Of a stretch of 64,000 nt of DNA, positions 10,161 through 19,473 are shown in pieces (the first letter of the stretch is position 1; the number at the start of each line of letters is the position of its first letter). Below the pieces are notes generated by a model that saw only the letters and a program-made list of their open reading frames with translations, had not been told where the DNA came from and made no database searches. A program made the position numbers and the translations under genes. This stretch comes from Proales similis (Eukaryota > Rotifera > Eurotatoria > Ploima > Proalidae): NCBI GenBank assembly GCA_019059635.1, contig JAGVRJ010000008.1:1302001-1366000 (forward strand). Direction: 5' to 3'.

Positions 10161-10888
10161 TGCTTCCCTTTAAAAAAATTTCGTTTTATGCAAATTTATA
10201 AGCAGAATCGGGGTACAATTTACGGATGAAATGCGATTTTGAATCCTTTTGGATAGTAGGCCATTAGAGTAGAGCGCGGGAAGGCCTAGTATCCGCATCA
10301 TTCTGGTCAAGGGAAAAGACTGTCAAGGACAGAGAGACAGAGACATCCGATCACCATGTTTTGTTGAAATTTCTGACGTGTTTGCCCGTTATATCAGATT
10401 GCCTCTTCAGAAATGAATGCTTACCCGAAAATTACCAAACTGACGCTATAGACGTGCGCTAGTATGTTGGGACCCTAGTGGCTTGTAAACAAAAGGAATA
10501 ATCCAGCATCGTTTGTATTCAAAATTCACCAATTTAGGCGACAAAGGACAACTCGCATCGATGCATTTTCAATTTGATCCACCAATTATCGCTGGTTGTC
10601 GGTATCAAATTAAATTTAAAAAATTAAATAAGCTCAGTTTTCAAGGCAATTAGCGTTGAGTGCTGATGAGTACATCGGTACCCTTGCAAAAGAAGGTAGG
10701 CCGAGAACCATGTTATCATTTGACTGAAATGAAAACCCAATTAAAATGAGTGGTCTCAGAAATGATGTAAAGGACGATCGTAGAAGGTTTTAAATTCCAA
10801 AAAAGCGAAATGAATCTCAGCATGTTTGAATCTCAAAATAAATAGAGCTTGCACATTTTTGATTGCAAAACCATTCGTCGCGATCGAA

Positions 10889-13249
10889 ATGAAGATAAAT
10901 ACAACAACATATGTTATGATTTTATGCATCTTTTGGTGCTTAGCTCAGCAAAACGATGGAAATCAAGTCTACTGCCCAATTGCGACTGTTTCAAATGTGT
11001 TTCGTAATCCATTCTTTATGATCTCCTGCCCGTTCATTAGCGCTGGTTCAAAAGTTCTGTTTGAGCACAAGCCAAGCTATGAATGCTCTTCTTACAACAG
11101 GACTTGGCTCAAAGCTTGGTTCCCTTTTATGTTAGATACAAGTCTAAAGAATTTCATCGGTTTCCCTACAATATTCGCCAGTTTTCCTAGCTCTTGTCAG
11201 GAAAATCTGAATGAAGTGCGGTTAAGGATACATCAGGTTACAGGAATTCATAGGACATTTAGATGTTCGGCACTAGAAAAGCGCGTTGACTACTTGTATG
11301 TCGAATATTCTCACATAAGACTGCTAGAATCCGACCATGAAAGGGCAAACTGCTCGAATGATCTAGGCGTGAGTATATTCGACACCGAAATTCCGGTGAA
11401 ACTTATCTTCGATTATGGAGTCAAATATGACGAAGAAATTTGCGAGCAGATGTTCAACAAGGCAAACATTGAAAGCATCCAGTTGAGTGAGATTGTTGAT
11501 TCAGTGATCAAACGCAACGTATTCGGGATTCAGCAGACCGATGCTGTTAAAGACTTGAACTCAAACGTAGGAATATTATTTTTGTTAGGCTACGGGCTAA
11601 AACTAGAGAACAAGACTTTCCCGATCAAAGTTTTCTCAAAAACCACATTACTCAGATTAAAAGGAACCCTAGAGCGGGTCGACCCGAGAATACTGGTCTC
11701 AAGTAATCTGGTGAAAATTGAAATATTCTCATGGCACATGAAAAAGTTTCTCCACAACAACCTTGACTGGCTCGACTTTGCCAATGAAAGGTCATCTAAC
11801 GAGACTTTGAGAGTAATTCTCAACGGTGCAAATCTTAGCCCATCTCCCGAGATAGGACTTCAATTCTACCACCGCTACACTGACCAATACGATCAACTTT
11901 ATCAGCTAGACCCAGACTACGCTGATCTGTTCAAGGACAACTCTAGCTTTTGTCTGTTCTATCGCCTGAAACAGAAGAATCTGAATGTGAGACTAAACGG
12001 ATTCATGTTCGAGATAGGAGCACTGCATCATTGTGACTGCACACTCTACTGGCTGCATTTGACATTCATAAACTCTCCAGAAGACGTTTTATATTACACT
12101 CATCTGGTTGAATGCCGTCGTCACTCGACAGCTCTGCAAAGAGAGTGCGACATCCCGGCGATGGCCGCCCGCTGCGACCTACAGACCATCCAGCCGATCT
12201 CAGAGCCGAACGGCTACACTTTCGTTTGGAAGATCAAGCTTACTGAATTCGTACTCACTACTGTGATGGCCTCTGCGATCAACTGCTTTGCGGTACTCTT
12301 AAACCTCTTTGTCATTCTGGTCTTTGGCCGCATGTGGGCCTCGGAGGAGTTCAGGAAGAAGAAGCTGACGGACAAGAACCAGCCGCTGTGGGACTACGTC
12401 TACTTCAATGTCTATTTTGTCCTGTTCCAGGCGCTCATTTTCGCCCTCGAGCCCCTGACCGCCTGCATCGAGTACAACGGCATCTACTGTTCTCCGCTCA
12501 TGCTCACTCGCTTCGCCCAGGCTTTCTACCTGTTCGTACAGTCCTATCTGGGCAACGTGCTTAAGCTGATGACCAACGTGACCAGCACACTGTTTGTGAT
12601 ATATCGCTTCGGCATCAACAGCGATCGTTTGGCCAAGTTCAGAGAGGCAAGTCCAGTGAGAATGATTGCAATCCTTCTGGTTCCCGCTCTTGCCATCAGC
12701 TTCATCACTGTGTTTGTAAATGAACGATTTGACTACAAAGTTTTCGGAGAAAATCTGTTTAATTACCTGTTCAGAGAAAGATATCTGTATCGATTGCCTT
12801 CTCCCATTCTCAAGTTCGTTTATTTGCTGAATATTTTATTGGGCAGTGTGGTGTTCCCCCTAATCAACTTGACCATCGACATGCGCCTCCTCTGTTTCCT
12901 CCGAAGTTTCCACAGATCCTTTCGCAAAGAGGAGGCCGAGAACCGCGTGACCAAGATGATAGTTCTCAACGGCCTCTTTTCGTTTCTGTTCCGCATGCCC
13001 GAGATGGCCGTCTCCACTCTGTTCTTGGCATACACCTTCAAACCGTTGCTTTTTCCCGCATGTGCGTTTGCAGAAGAGCCAGTTTACTCGGCTTGTCCAA
13101 GTTTGTTAAAGATCTCTCGTTTCTTTTACACATTCACCTTTTTTGAGAATTTCATTCTTCTCTTCTTATATAATCCTGAATTTAAAGAGCACGCTCGTAG
13201 CTCGATCAAAAATTTGATCCGAAATGTGGAGGCCAAGTTGCGCCTTTAG
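10889..13249 (+). CDS. 7TM receptor with LRR-like ectodomain, subfamily B (copy 2)
   Basis: Intronless, 786 residues from the ATG at 10889, which opens a signal peptide (MKINTTTYVMILCIFWCLA); the open frame upstream starts only with TTG. It is nearly identical to the minus-strand gene at 942-3311. The differences are clustered: residues of the mature N-terminus (PIATVSNVFRNPFF against PVTTDSYVRPNIKYYD), and the ICL2-TM4 stretch after VIYRFGINSDRLAKF. The ectodomain between them is virtually unchanged, suggesting recent homogenisation or duplication. The cap CDCTLYWL, loop CIEYNGIYC and tail NPEFKEHARSS are all kept. Both copies look functional. Confidence 0.9.
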   Translation: MKINTTTYVMILCIFWCLAQQNDGNQVYCPIATVSNVFRNPFFMISCPFISAGSKVLFEHKPSYECSSYNRTWLKAWFPFMLDTSLKNFIGFPTIFASFPSSCQENLNEVRLRIHQVTGIHRTFRCSALEKRVDYLYVEYSHIRLLESDHERANCSNDLGVSIFDTEIPVKLIFDYGVKYDEEICEQMFNKANIESIQLSEIVDSVIKRNVFGIQQTDAVKDLNSNVGILFLLGYGLKLENKTFPIKVFSKTTLLRLKGTLERVDPRILVSSNLVKIEIFSWHMKKFLHNNLDWLDFANERSSNETLRVILNGANLSPSPEIGLQFYHRYTDQYDQLYQLDPDYADLFKDNSSFCLFYRLKQKNLNVRLNGFMFEIGALHHCDCTLYWLHLTFINSPEDVLYYTHLVECRRHSTALQRECDIPAMAARCDLQTIQPISEPNGYTFVWKIKLTEFVLTTVMASAINCFAVLLNLFVILVFGRMWASEEFRKKKLTDKNQPLWDYVYFNVYFVLFQALIFALEPLTACIEYNGIYCSPLMLTRFAQAFYLFVQSYLGNVLKLMTNVTSTLFVIYRFGINSDRLAKFREASPVRMIAILLVPALAISFITVFVNERFDYKVFGENLFNYLFRERYLYRLPSPILKFVYLLNILLGSVVFPLINLTIDMRLLCFLRSFHRSFRKEEAENRVTKMIVLNGLFSFLFRMPEMAVSTLFLAYTFKPLLFPACAFAEEPVYSACPSLLKISRFFYTFTFFENFILLFLYNPEFKEHARSSIKNLIRNVEAKLRL

Positions 13250-13293
13250 CGTCTTTCTTGTTTTGATAGCTGTTCACTTCATTTTGATGTTTT

Positions 13294-13299
13294 AATAAA
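13294..13299 (+). promoter_or_regulatory. polyadenylation signal AATAAA
   Basis: Lies 45 bases after the stop of the receptor at 10889-13249 and is mirrored at 892-897 in the other arm. Confidence 0.6.
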
Positions 13300-13511
13300 G
13301 CAACTAAAAAATCTGATTCAGTTAAGTTCGGATTGTTTTCTGGGTCGAACAGGTCGATATCACATCTCTGTTCCATTGATTCGTGGTCTCGAATTATTGT
13401 TTCTCGAGACTGTTGCTTATTTTATAAGACCTCAATCGGTCGCCGCTTATCGAATTATTTGAACGGACAATAATTTCGGCAAACCAAAAGGCGGCACTTG
13501 AATAAGAATGC

Positions 13512-13544
13512 AAGCGAGTTGTATTTGAAGACGCCGAATCAAAG
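13512..13544 (+). promoter_or_regulatory. shared receptor upstream element
   Basis: AAGCGAGTT then TTTGAAGACGCCGA, about 142 bases before the ATG at 13686. It matches the elements at 4503, 39140, 54186 and 57798. In the mirrored left arm the element is damaged where the signal-peptide deletion occurred. Confidence 0.5.
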
Positions 13545-13640
13545 ACTGTGCGAGGTCTTGTTTCACATCTGTTTAGCAGCTTTTCTAATCGCAGCATCCA
13601 ATCACGCCTAAATTTATGCTCCTCCTTACCTGATCTTCCC

Positions 13641-13648
13641 TACTTAAC
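13641..13648 (+). promoter_or_regulatory. TATA-like box TACTTAAC
   Basis: It lies 38 bases before the ATG at 13686, the same distance as TATTTAAG before the receptor at 4667. Confidence 0.35.
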
Positions 13649-13685
13649 CTGACGGTTCAGCTATGCAAAAAGCAGAAGGAAAATA

Positions 13686-15965
13686 ATGCTTTTTCAAGTT
13701 CATTCCGTTGTTTTCATTCTGGCTTGTCTGGATCAAAGCAGAACAGTGAAGGCCACCGAATCTAATTCAAGTGAGCCTGATTGTAACATTCAAATTTTGA
13801 TCATGGGAAATAATCGCCCAAGTGAATACACTTTGAGCGTGATAAACAAGACAGTTCATGACTGCCAGTCGATGGTAATGGAATTCGCTTACCAAACTAT
13901 ACACCCAAATGATGCAGGAGAAGAGAGCCTAGCCGATTTAAATCAAATAATCTATCCCTTGCTTGCTCCAGTCACCGCTTTTGCTGATGTGGAGATAACT
14001 GTTATTGAAGCAAAGGGATTGTCGGTTGATTTCAAAATTCCAAACTTCAACACATCAAATGCCATCTCATTAACCATTCTGTATTCTTTTTTCGGACTCT
14101 TTTACAATAATGGCAGTGAAGTGAGAAACTTTTCTACTCGCCGCCCGGACCCGAGTCCATTAAATAATGAGCGCCCGCTCGTAGTTGCGCTTTCGGGAGG
14201 AATGCAATATCGAATAAACACATGCCTACTGATATTCAACCGGGCCTTCTTAACTCAAATATCGCTGTATGACCTGTTCGATTCGACGGTCAAGTTCAAC
14301 ATACTCACGTTCGAACCAACAACCCGAAACCTCAATAGTTCGATACGAAGTCTTAAATTATCTGGCTATGGTTTAAGATTCGATTCGAGAATTTTCCCTC
14401 TTGCTGCGTTTGGCGAAACCCAAGCGGTATCTCTGACCGGAATGACATATTCATTCGAAAAAAACATTTTAGAATTCAGCATGCTCACTCAGATAGTGTT
14501 AGCGATATCAAGTTTGAGAAGATTCTTTCACAACAATCCGCACTGGTTGAACCGTGTGAATCAGCGAGCAACCAAGACCGTATTAAGAATAGAACTTCAG
14601 GAACCAGAGGAAAATGAAGAAAGTCATCCGGTTCCTGGTGGAGCAAACAACTTCAAATGGATAGAGCATAATGGAGCAGATGCCTTTGACGATTATTCAT
14701 TCTGCATATTTTATCAGATTGAGCAGCACTCGCTTAATGTCGAGTTGGATGGAAAACTGATTGAGGCACGGGCGGCCCAGGGCTGTTCCTGTCTTTTGTT
14801 CTGGCTTCTGACCTATGTTAAGATCGTCAATATTTCTTGTAATAATCAGATAAACCTGAGCAGGCAATGCGATTTCGAAAAGATGGCCCAAAGGTGCTCA
14901 GTCGAAAAAATCGAGCCATTGAACTACCGAACCATTTACGAAACCATTCTTGACCTCGAATTCTTAAAATATCTGGCCGATGTCTGGCTTATGCCCGTCA
15001 CGAGCCTGCTGGGTATCTTTGCCAACTTTATGGTGATCAGAACCTTCCGCAAGATAAAGAGATCGCCCGAGTATCGTCGCAGCAAGTTGACTGACAAGAG
15101 CAGGTTCATGTGGGAGTACACCTATTACAACTCGTGGTTCATTCTCCTCCACGGCATAATAATCGCATGCACCCCGCTCACAACCTGCATTGAGCTGAAC
15201 GGCATCTACTGTTCTCCATTCATCATGACAGACTTCTTTCGTCTTTACTACTTGTTTGTCGAAAAGTTGTTAGGCAATACGTTTAGACTGACAGCGAATA
15301 TGAGTAGCACTCTGTTTGTGTTGTATCGGTTCGGTCTCAATACAGACAAGCTGGTTGAGTTCCGAAAACTGAAACCAAACTTGGTAGCCGCTGGTCTTTT
15401 CTTACTTTCCATATTAATCAGCGTGATAACCTTGTTTGTTAACGAAAAGTTCACAGTCTTTAATTTATCAGGCATTCGAATTTCGTACCATTTGTTTAAT
15501 GATATCGATTTTCTCAACTCTGGTCTTTTTCTTAAAAGTGCCTATTTACTCAACAGTTTTCTAGTGACCACCTTGTTCACCTTTTTGAACATATGCATTG
15601 ACTTGAGACTCATGTTCCTTATACGGTCTAAGAACACCGACCGACCCAAGGAGGAGGCTGAGAATCGCATCACCAAAATGGTCATTCTCAACGGTCTCTT
15701 CGCATTTCTTTTTCGCCTGCCCGAATTGATCTCTTCTTCTTTGTTTCTCATATTTACTTTGGATCACAATTTTTTCCCCGTCTGTATGTGGTTGGATTCG
15801 CACTTTTACTCGGTCTGTCCAATGCTCTTTTCCATTTCTCATTTCCTGCTGACAATCAGTTACTCGGAAAACCTTGTCCTCCTCTATCTTTTCAATGAAA
15901 ACTTTCGCAAACATTTTGATTGGACGATTAGAATTGCATTAGCTGGACAACAGACCAAGCAATAG
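13686..15965 (+). CDS. 7TM receptor with LRR-like ectodomain, main subfamily (reference copy)
   Basis: Intronless, 759 residues. Approximate map: signal peptide 1-22; ectodomain 23-425 with Cys at 33, 60, 180, 340, 367, 369, 385, 395 and 404; LRR-like segments around 215-300; LRRCT-like cap CSCLLFWL near 367; TM1 432-455 (GIFANFMVIRTF); ICL1 456-476 (RSPEYRRSKLTDKSRF); TM2 478-500; loop-1 cysteines 501 and 509; TM3 516-548 ending LYRF; TM4 565-585; TM5 617-640; ICL3 with KEEAENRITKM; TM6 665-692 with Pro679; loop-3 cysteines 700 and 711; TM7 712-735 with N729, then F740-R741. The second extracellular loop has no Cys, so the canonical GPCR disulfide is absent. Orphan; class-A relationship inferred from motif order. 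Confidence 0.92.
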   Translation: MLFQVHSVVFILACLDQSRTVKATESNSSEPDCNIQILIMGNNRPSEYTLSVINKTVHDCQSMVMEFAYQTIHPNDAGEESLADLNQIIYPLLAPVTAFADVEITVIEAKGLSVDFKIPNFNTSNAISLTILYSFFGLFYNNGSEVRNFSTRRPDPSPLNNERPLVVALSGGMQYRINTCLLIFNRAFLTQISLYDLFDSTVKFNILTFEPTTRNLNSSIRSLKLSGYGLRFDSRIFPLAAFGETQAVSLTGMTYSFEKNILEFSMLTQIVLAISSLRRFFHNNPHWLNRVNQRATKTVLRIELQEPEENEESHPVPGGANNFKWIEHNGADAFDDYSFCIFYQIEQHSLNVELDGKLIEARAAQGCSCLLFWLLTYVKIVNISCNNQINLSRQCDFEKMAQRCSVEKIEPLNYRTIYETILDLEFLKYLADVWLMPVTSLLGIFANFMVIRTFRKIKRSPEYRRSKLTDKSRFMWEYTYYNSWFILLHGIIIACTPLTTCIELNGIYCSPFIMTDFFRLYYLFVEKLLGNTFRLTANMSSTLFVLYRFGLNTDKLVEFRKLKPNLVAAGLFLLSILISVITLFVNEKFTVFNLSGIRISYHLFNDIDFLNSGLFLKSAYLLNSFLVTTLFTFLNICIDLRLMFLIRSKNTDRPKEEAENRITKMVILNGLFAFLFRLPELISSSLFLIFTLDHNFFPVCMWLDSHFYSVCPMLFSISHFLLTISYSENLVLLYLFNENFRKHFDWTIRIALAGQQTKQ

Positions 15966-16292
15966 ATTCAAACGGAGTCTTTTACAGGTCTGCGCTTGAT
16001 GGCAAAAAAAAAGCTGTTGTTAAGCTTTGCTTTGTTGATGTCTTCACCCATCTGGCTCATCATTTTTGCATCCCATCAATTAAAGATAATAAAAAAACAG
16101 AAAGATGAAGATTTCTGTGCCCTTTTCAACAAGCTAAAGTTCAATCGAAATTTCAATTGGTTATTTTTTTTATTGGATTCCAATCAAACCAAACGTATTG
16201 GCGATTTCATGATTATCAAAAAGAGAGAGAGCTTTTTTTTTTGATATTTTTAAATCCTTTGAGTATATAGACTTCAGTATATAAGATCAAGC
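15966..16292. other. intergenic region between convergent receptors
   Basis: AT-rich sequence of about 330 bases separating two stop codons. Poly-A and poly-T runs but no recognisable gene. Confidence 0.4.
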
Positions 16293-18560
16293 TTAATATT
16301 TCAAATTGAGAAAGTGCTTACGAAAATTAGAATTGAAGAGATAAAGAAGAATAAGGTTCTCCAAGTAGTTGAAAGTAAGCAGGAAATGAGAAATCGAGAA
16401 GAGCATTGGACAGACAGAGTGATAGCGCGCGTCTGAAATGATACAGACGGAGAACGACTTGGGATCAAATGTGAACATGAGCAGTAAAGCGGCCGAGATC
16501 ATTTCAGGCAGGCGAAATAAGAACGAAAAGAGGCCGTTGAGAATTACCATTTTGGTGATGCGCCTCTCTGCTTCTTCTTTGGGTCGGTCGATGTTCTGAG
16601 ATCGGAGAAAAAATAAGAGCCTCAAGTCGATTAACATATTGGACAAGGTAAATAGGGTAGTCCCCAAGAAGATGTTGAGAAAATAGACAATTTTCAATGA
16701 TAGACTTGATTCGAGAATACCAAGTTCAATATGTAAGAGATACTCGAATGGTTGGGAGAACAATTTATGAATGGTGAATTTCTCGCTGGCAAACAGAGTA
16801 ATAACACTGATTGAAAAAGACGAAATAACGAGACAAACATTTGCTACTTTGGGCTTGACTTTGCGGAACCGAACCAGCTTGTCTGTATTGAGACCGAACC
16901 GATACAACACAAACAGAGTGCTGCTCATATTCGCCGCCAGCCTGAAAGTGTTTCCCAAAAACTTTCCGACAAACAAGCTGAAAGGACGAAAAAAATTGGT
17001 AAAAATGAATGGAGAGCAGTAGATGCCGGTCAGTTCAATGCAAGTGGTTAGGGGACCAACGAGGAAAACGAGACCGTGGAGGAGAATGAACCAAGAGTTG
17101 TAGTACGTGTAATCCCACATGAACCGGCTCTTGTCGGTCAACTTGTTTCGACGATACTCGGGCGATCTCTTTATCTTGCGGAATGTCCTGATGACGAGAA
17201 AGTTTGCGATAATGCCAAATAGACTGGCGACAGGCGTCAGCCAAACATCGGCCAGGTACTTGAAGAATTCAAGGTCGAGAATAGTGTCGTAGATGGTTCG
17301 GTAGTTCACCGGCTTGATTGTATCGATCGAGCATTTCTGAGACATTTTCTCATAGTCGCATAATATCATCAGGCTTGAGTTGTTATAGCAGAATTCGAGA
17401 TTCTCTCGATTATCAGTGGGCCAAAGATTTGAAAAGATCCAAAGTAAAAGACAAGTGCAATTTTCGCTTGCCTTTGCCACTATTTCGTCGCCAGTGAAGA
17501 ACACGTTTAGCGAAGAGTTCTTTATTTGGTAGAAAATGCAGAACGAAGAGTCGTCAAATTGATTTATTCTTCTTGACTCGATCCAACTGATATAGCTGAT
17601 GTCAGCTCCATCGCTTGAGATCATCCATGATCCTTCAGAATTTGAAATAAACACATTTAATGGATTTAGGGTCGCTCTGTTATTCGCTTCATTCAACCAG
17701 CCCGGATTGTTGTGAAAGAATCTTCTCAATCTTGATATTGCTAGACCAACTGTTTCTAGCTTGCTTTTTCTTAAAGCCGCAGCTTCAAAAGAATTCAGTG
17801 TGCCGATGAAAAGCACACTCTCGGTTTTGCTAAACACAGCGAGGGGGAAAACTGTCGAATCGAATTTCAGTCTGTAACCATTTTGAACGAGCTGCTGGAT
17901 GGTGCTGTTGAGCGTTCTGTTTGTTGGCTCGAACCCCAGCATGTTATACTTGACGTTCGAATCGGTCAGTTCTAACAGCTGAATTTGGGTTATGTAGGCT
18001 CGGTTGAATATCAATGGGCAGGTGTTTGTATGGTATCGGTTTCCTTTATTAAAATTTAAAGGCATATTTTGTTGATTGTAGAATGGGCTCGGATTCAATA
18101 GGCTCTTGGCTGATTCTCTGACTTCACTGCCATCATTGTGCACAAGTCGAAAATCAATAAGGTAAAGATTTAAAGCGTTACTGGATTGAGAAAAGAAATT
18201 GGGTATTTTGAAGTCAACGGAAATTCCTTTGGCCCCGTAAAGACTCAAAACGATTCCAGTGAAGTGAGAGATCGGAGTGAGCAAAGGAAAAAAAATTTCG
18301 TTCAAATCACGTAAACTTTCTTCACGTTGACTCTCTTTTGTGTAATAAAAATTAACCAGTTTCGAACTGCACTCGTGGATGGTTCGATTTAAGGAATTCA
18401 GGTAAAATTCGCTTACAGGCTCATTTCCTATGCTAGAAATTTGAATGTCACAACCTAAACCGCTTAGATCATAATTCATGGCATCGAGCGTGCTTATTTG
18501 TGTTATACTGGTCAACATGAACAAGAGAATTGTAAATGCATGAAGCAGTGTTCTTTCCAT
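16293..18560 (-). CDS. 7TM receptor with LRR-like ectodomain, main subfamily
   Basis: Intronless, 755 residues from the ATG at 18560, which opens a signal peptide (MERTLLHAFTILLFMLTSI). An in-frame ATG at 18602 would add 14 residues, but a TATTTAAAC box overlaps that stretch (about 18590-18600), so the shorter start is preferred. Conserved landmarks are NTCPLIFNRAY, FFHNNPGWLNEANNR, SSFCIFYQIK, CTCLLLW, RSPEYRRNKLTDKSRF, CIELTGIYC, FVLYRFG, RITKMVILNGLFSFLFRLPE and LYLFNSNFRKHF. It is tail-to-tail with the receptor ending at 15965, and no pseudogenising lesion is visible. Confidence 0.9.
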   Translation of the reverse strand: MERTLLHAFTILLFMLTSITQISTLDAMNYDLSGLGCDIQISSIGNEPVSEFYLNSLNRTIHECSSKLVNFYYTKESQREESLRDLNEIFFPLLTPISHFTGIVLSLYGAKGISVDFKIPNFFSQSSNALNLYLIDFRLVHNDGSEVRESAKSLLNPSPFYNQQNMPLNFNKGNRYHTNTCPLIFNRAYITQIQLLELTDSNVKYNMLGFEPTNRTLNSTIQQLVQNGYRLKFDSTVFPLAVFSKTESVLFIGTLNSFEAAALRKSKLETVGLAISRLRRFFHNNPGWLNEANNRATLNPLNVFISNSEGSWMISSDGADISYISWIESRRINQFDDSSFCIFYQIKNSSLNVFFTGDEIVAKASENCTCLLLWIFSNLWPTDNRENLEFCYNNSSLMILCDYEKMSQKCSIDTIKPVNYRTIYDTILDLEFFKYLADVWLTPVASLFGIIANFLVIRTFRKIKRSPEYRRNKLTDKSRFMWDYTYYNSWFILLHGLVFLVGPLTTCIELTGIYCSPFIFTNFFRPFSLFVGKFLGNTFRLAANMSSTLFVLYRFGLNTDKLVRFRKVKPKVANVCLVISSFSISVITLFASEKFTIHKLFSQPFEYLLHIELGILESSLSLKIVYFLNIFLGTTLFTLSNMLIDLRLLFFLRSQNIDRPKEEAERRITKMVILNGLFSFLFRLPEMISAALLLMFTFDPKSFSVCIISDARYHSVCPMLFSISHFLLTFNYLENLILLYLFNSNFRKHFLNLKY

Positions 18561-18619
18561 TTTGAGCGTTTTCAAACACTGCGCCATCTGTTTAAATATC
18601 ATGGACCAAATTGATCATA

Positions 18620-19440
18620 CTCAACAATTTTGCTGTTTTAAAAAACAAAAGGCAGAAATCTGATGCTGAAAGAAACCTGGATATTTTCAAGAACAAGAGA
18701 AGCACTGACGTAAAAAATGCACTGCTGATTGGATGAATGCGAAAAAAAAATACCGAATTTGAGTCGAGCAAGATACCGAATATACTCTTTCAAAATTTGA
18801 TCAGGTGTCAAATCGATATTTTGGCCAAATAATCCTGAATAATCTTGTAGCTAGAAAAAAAAAAAAGTGACGCTTACGGTTCACCGAAAACCGATTGGCT
18901 AAAGCGGCTGGAAACAGCGAGCCTGCTCAAAGCAAATCTATCGCTATGTATTGCATGTTAGTTTCAGGGACAGAAATTCCGATTCTGGCCGGCCTTGATT
19001 GTTTTGCGAATTATTCTCTGAGAAATTAACGAGTCCGATCTCCAAGTTGAGCTAGTGTCTCAAGTAGTGCTAGTGACAGATAATTTCGTTTGTCATCAAA
19101 CAGATGCAAAACTTGAATGCAGAGGCATCAACACCGTTCTTGATAATGGCTTTCAAAATGTATTCATATTTTTGCACAAATAATGTTTAAATTTTACAAA
19201 TAAACTCAAACATTCATTGAAATTTTACTTGACTTTTTATTTTCATTTTTTCCTTAAATTGCGGCTCAGATGAAAAAAAGAGCCAGAACCTTTAAGCCAT
19301 AGCTACTGATAGTAAAAAAATCGATCACAACACCTTTAAATCGCACCATTTGTCGGCGCAAAATGGATAAAGATCAAATTTCGTTCTAGCAAGTTCCAGT
19401 TGAGAATGCTCCTTCCTTTCCTTGTAATTTAAATGAGCTT
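18620..19440. other. intergenic region between divergent receptors
   Basis: About 800 bases with no gene or relic that I recognise. Part of it (from about 19200) is copied at about 49440-49600, upstream of a receptor fragment. It probably holds promoters for the two divergent receptors. Confidence 0.4.
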
Positions 19441-19473
19441 CATCTGCTCGGTTTGTTGAGAGCCAACACAGTC

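Larger units (their letters stand above)
10207..14407. repeat. right arm of large inverted repeat
   Basis: Reverse complement of 1-3995. It contains two intact receptors in direct orientation (10889-13249 and most of 13686-15965). The break at 10207 lies next to the receptor relic at 10030-10160. The loop of about 6.2 kb between arms contains two tail-to-tail receptors. The homology probably extends past the window start on the left. Confidence 0.85.

Noticed and set aside
1-14407. Reading the inverted repeat as two alleles joined by mis-assembly
   Set aside because: Possible, but the loop contains different genes and the arms differ by specific deletions, so I treat it as real pending long reads.
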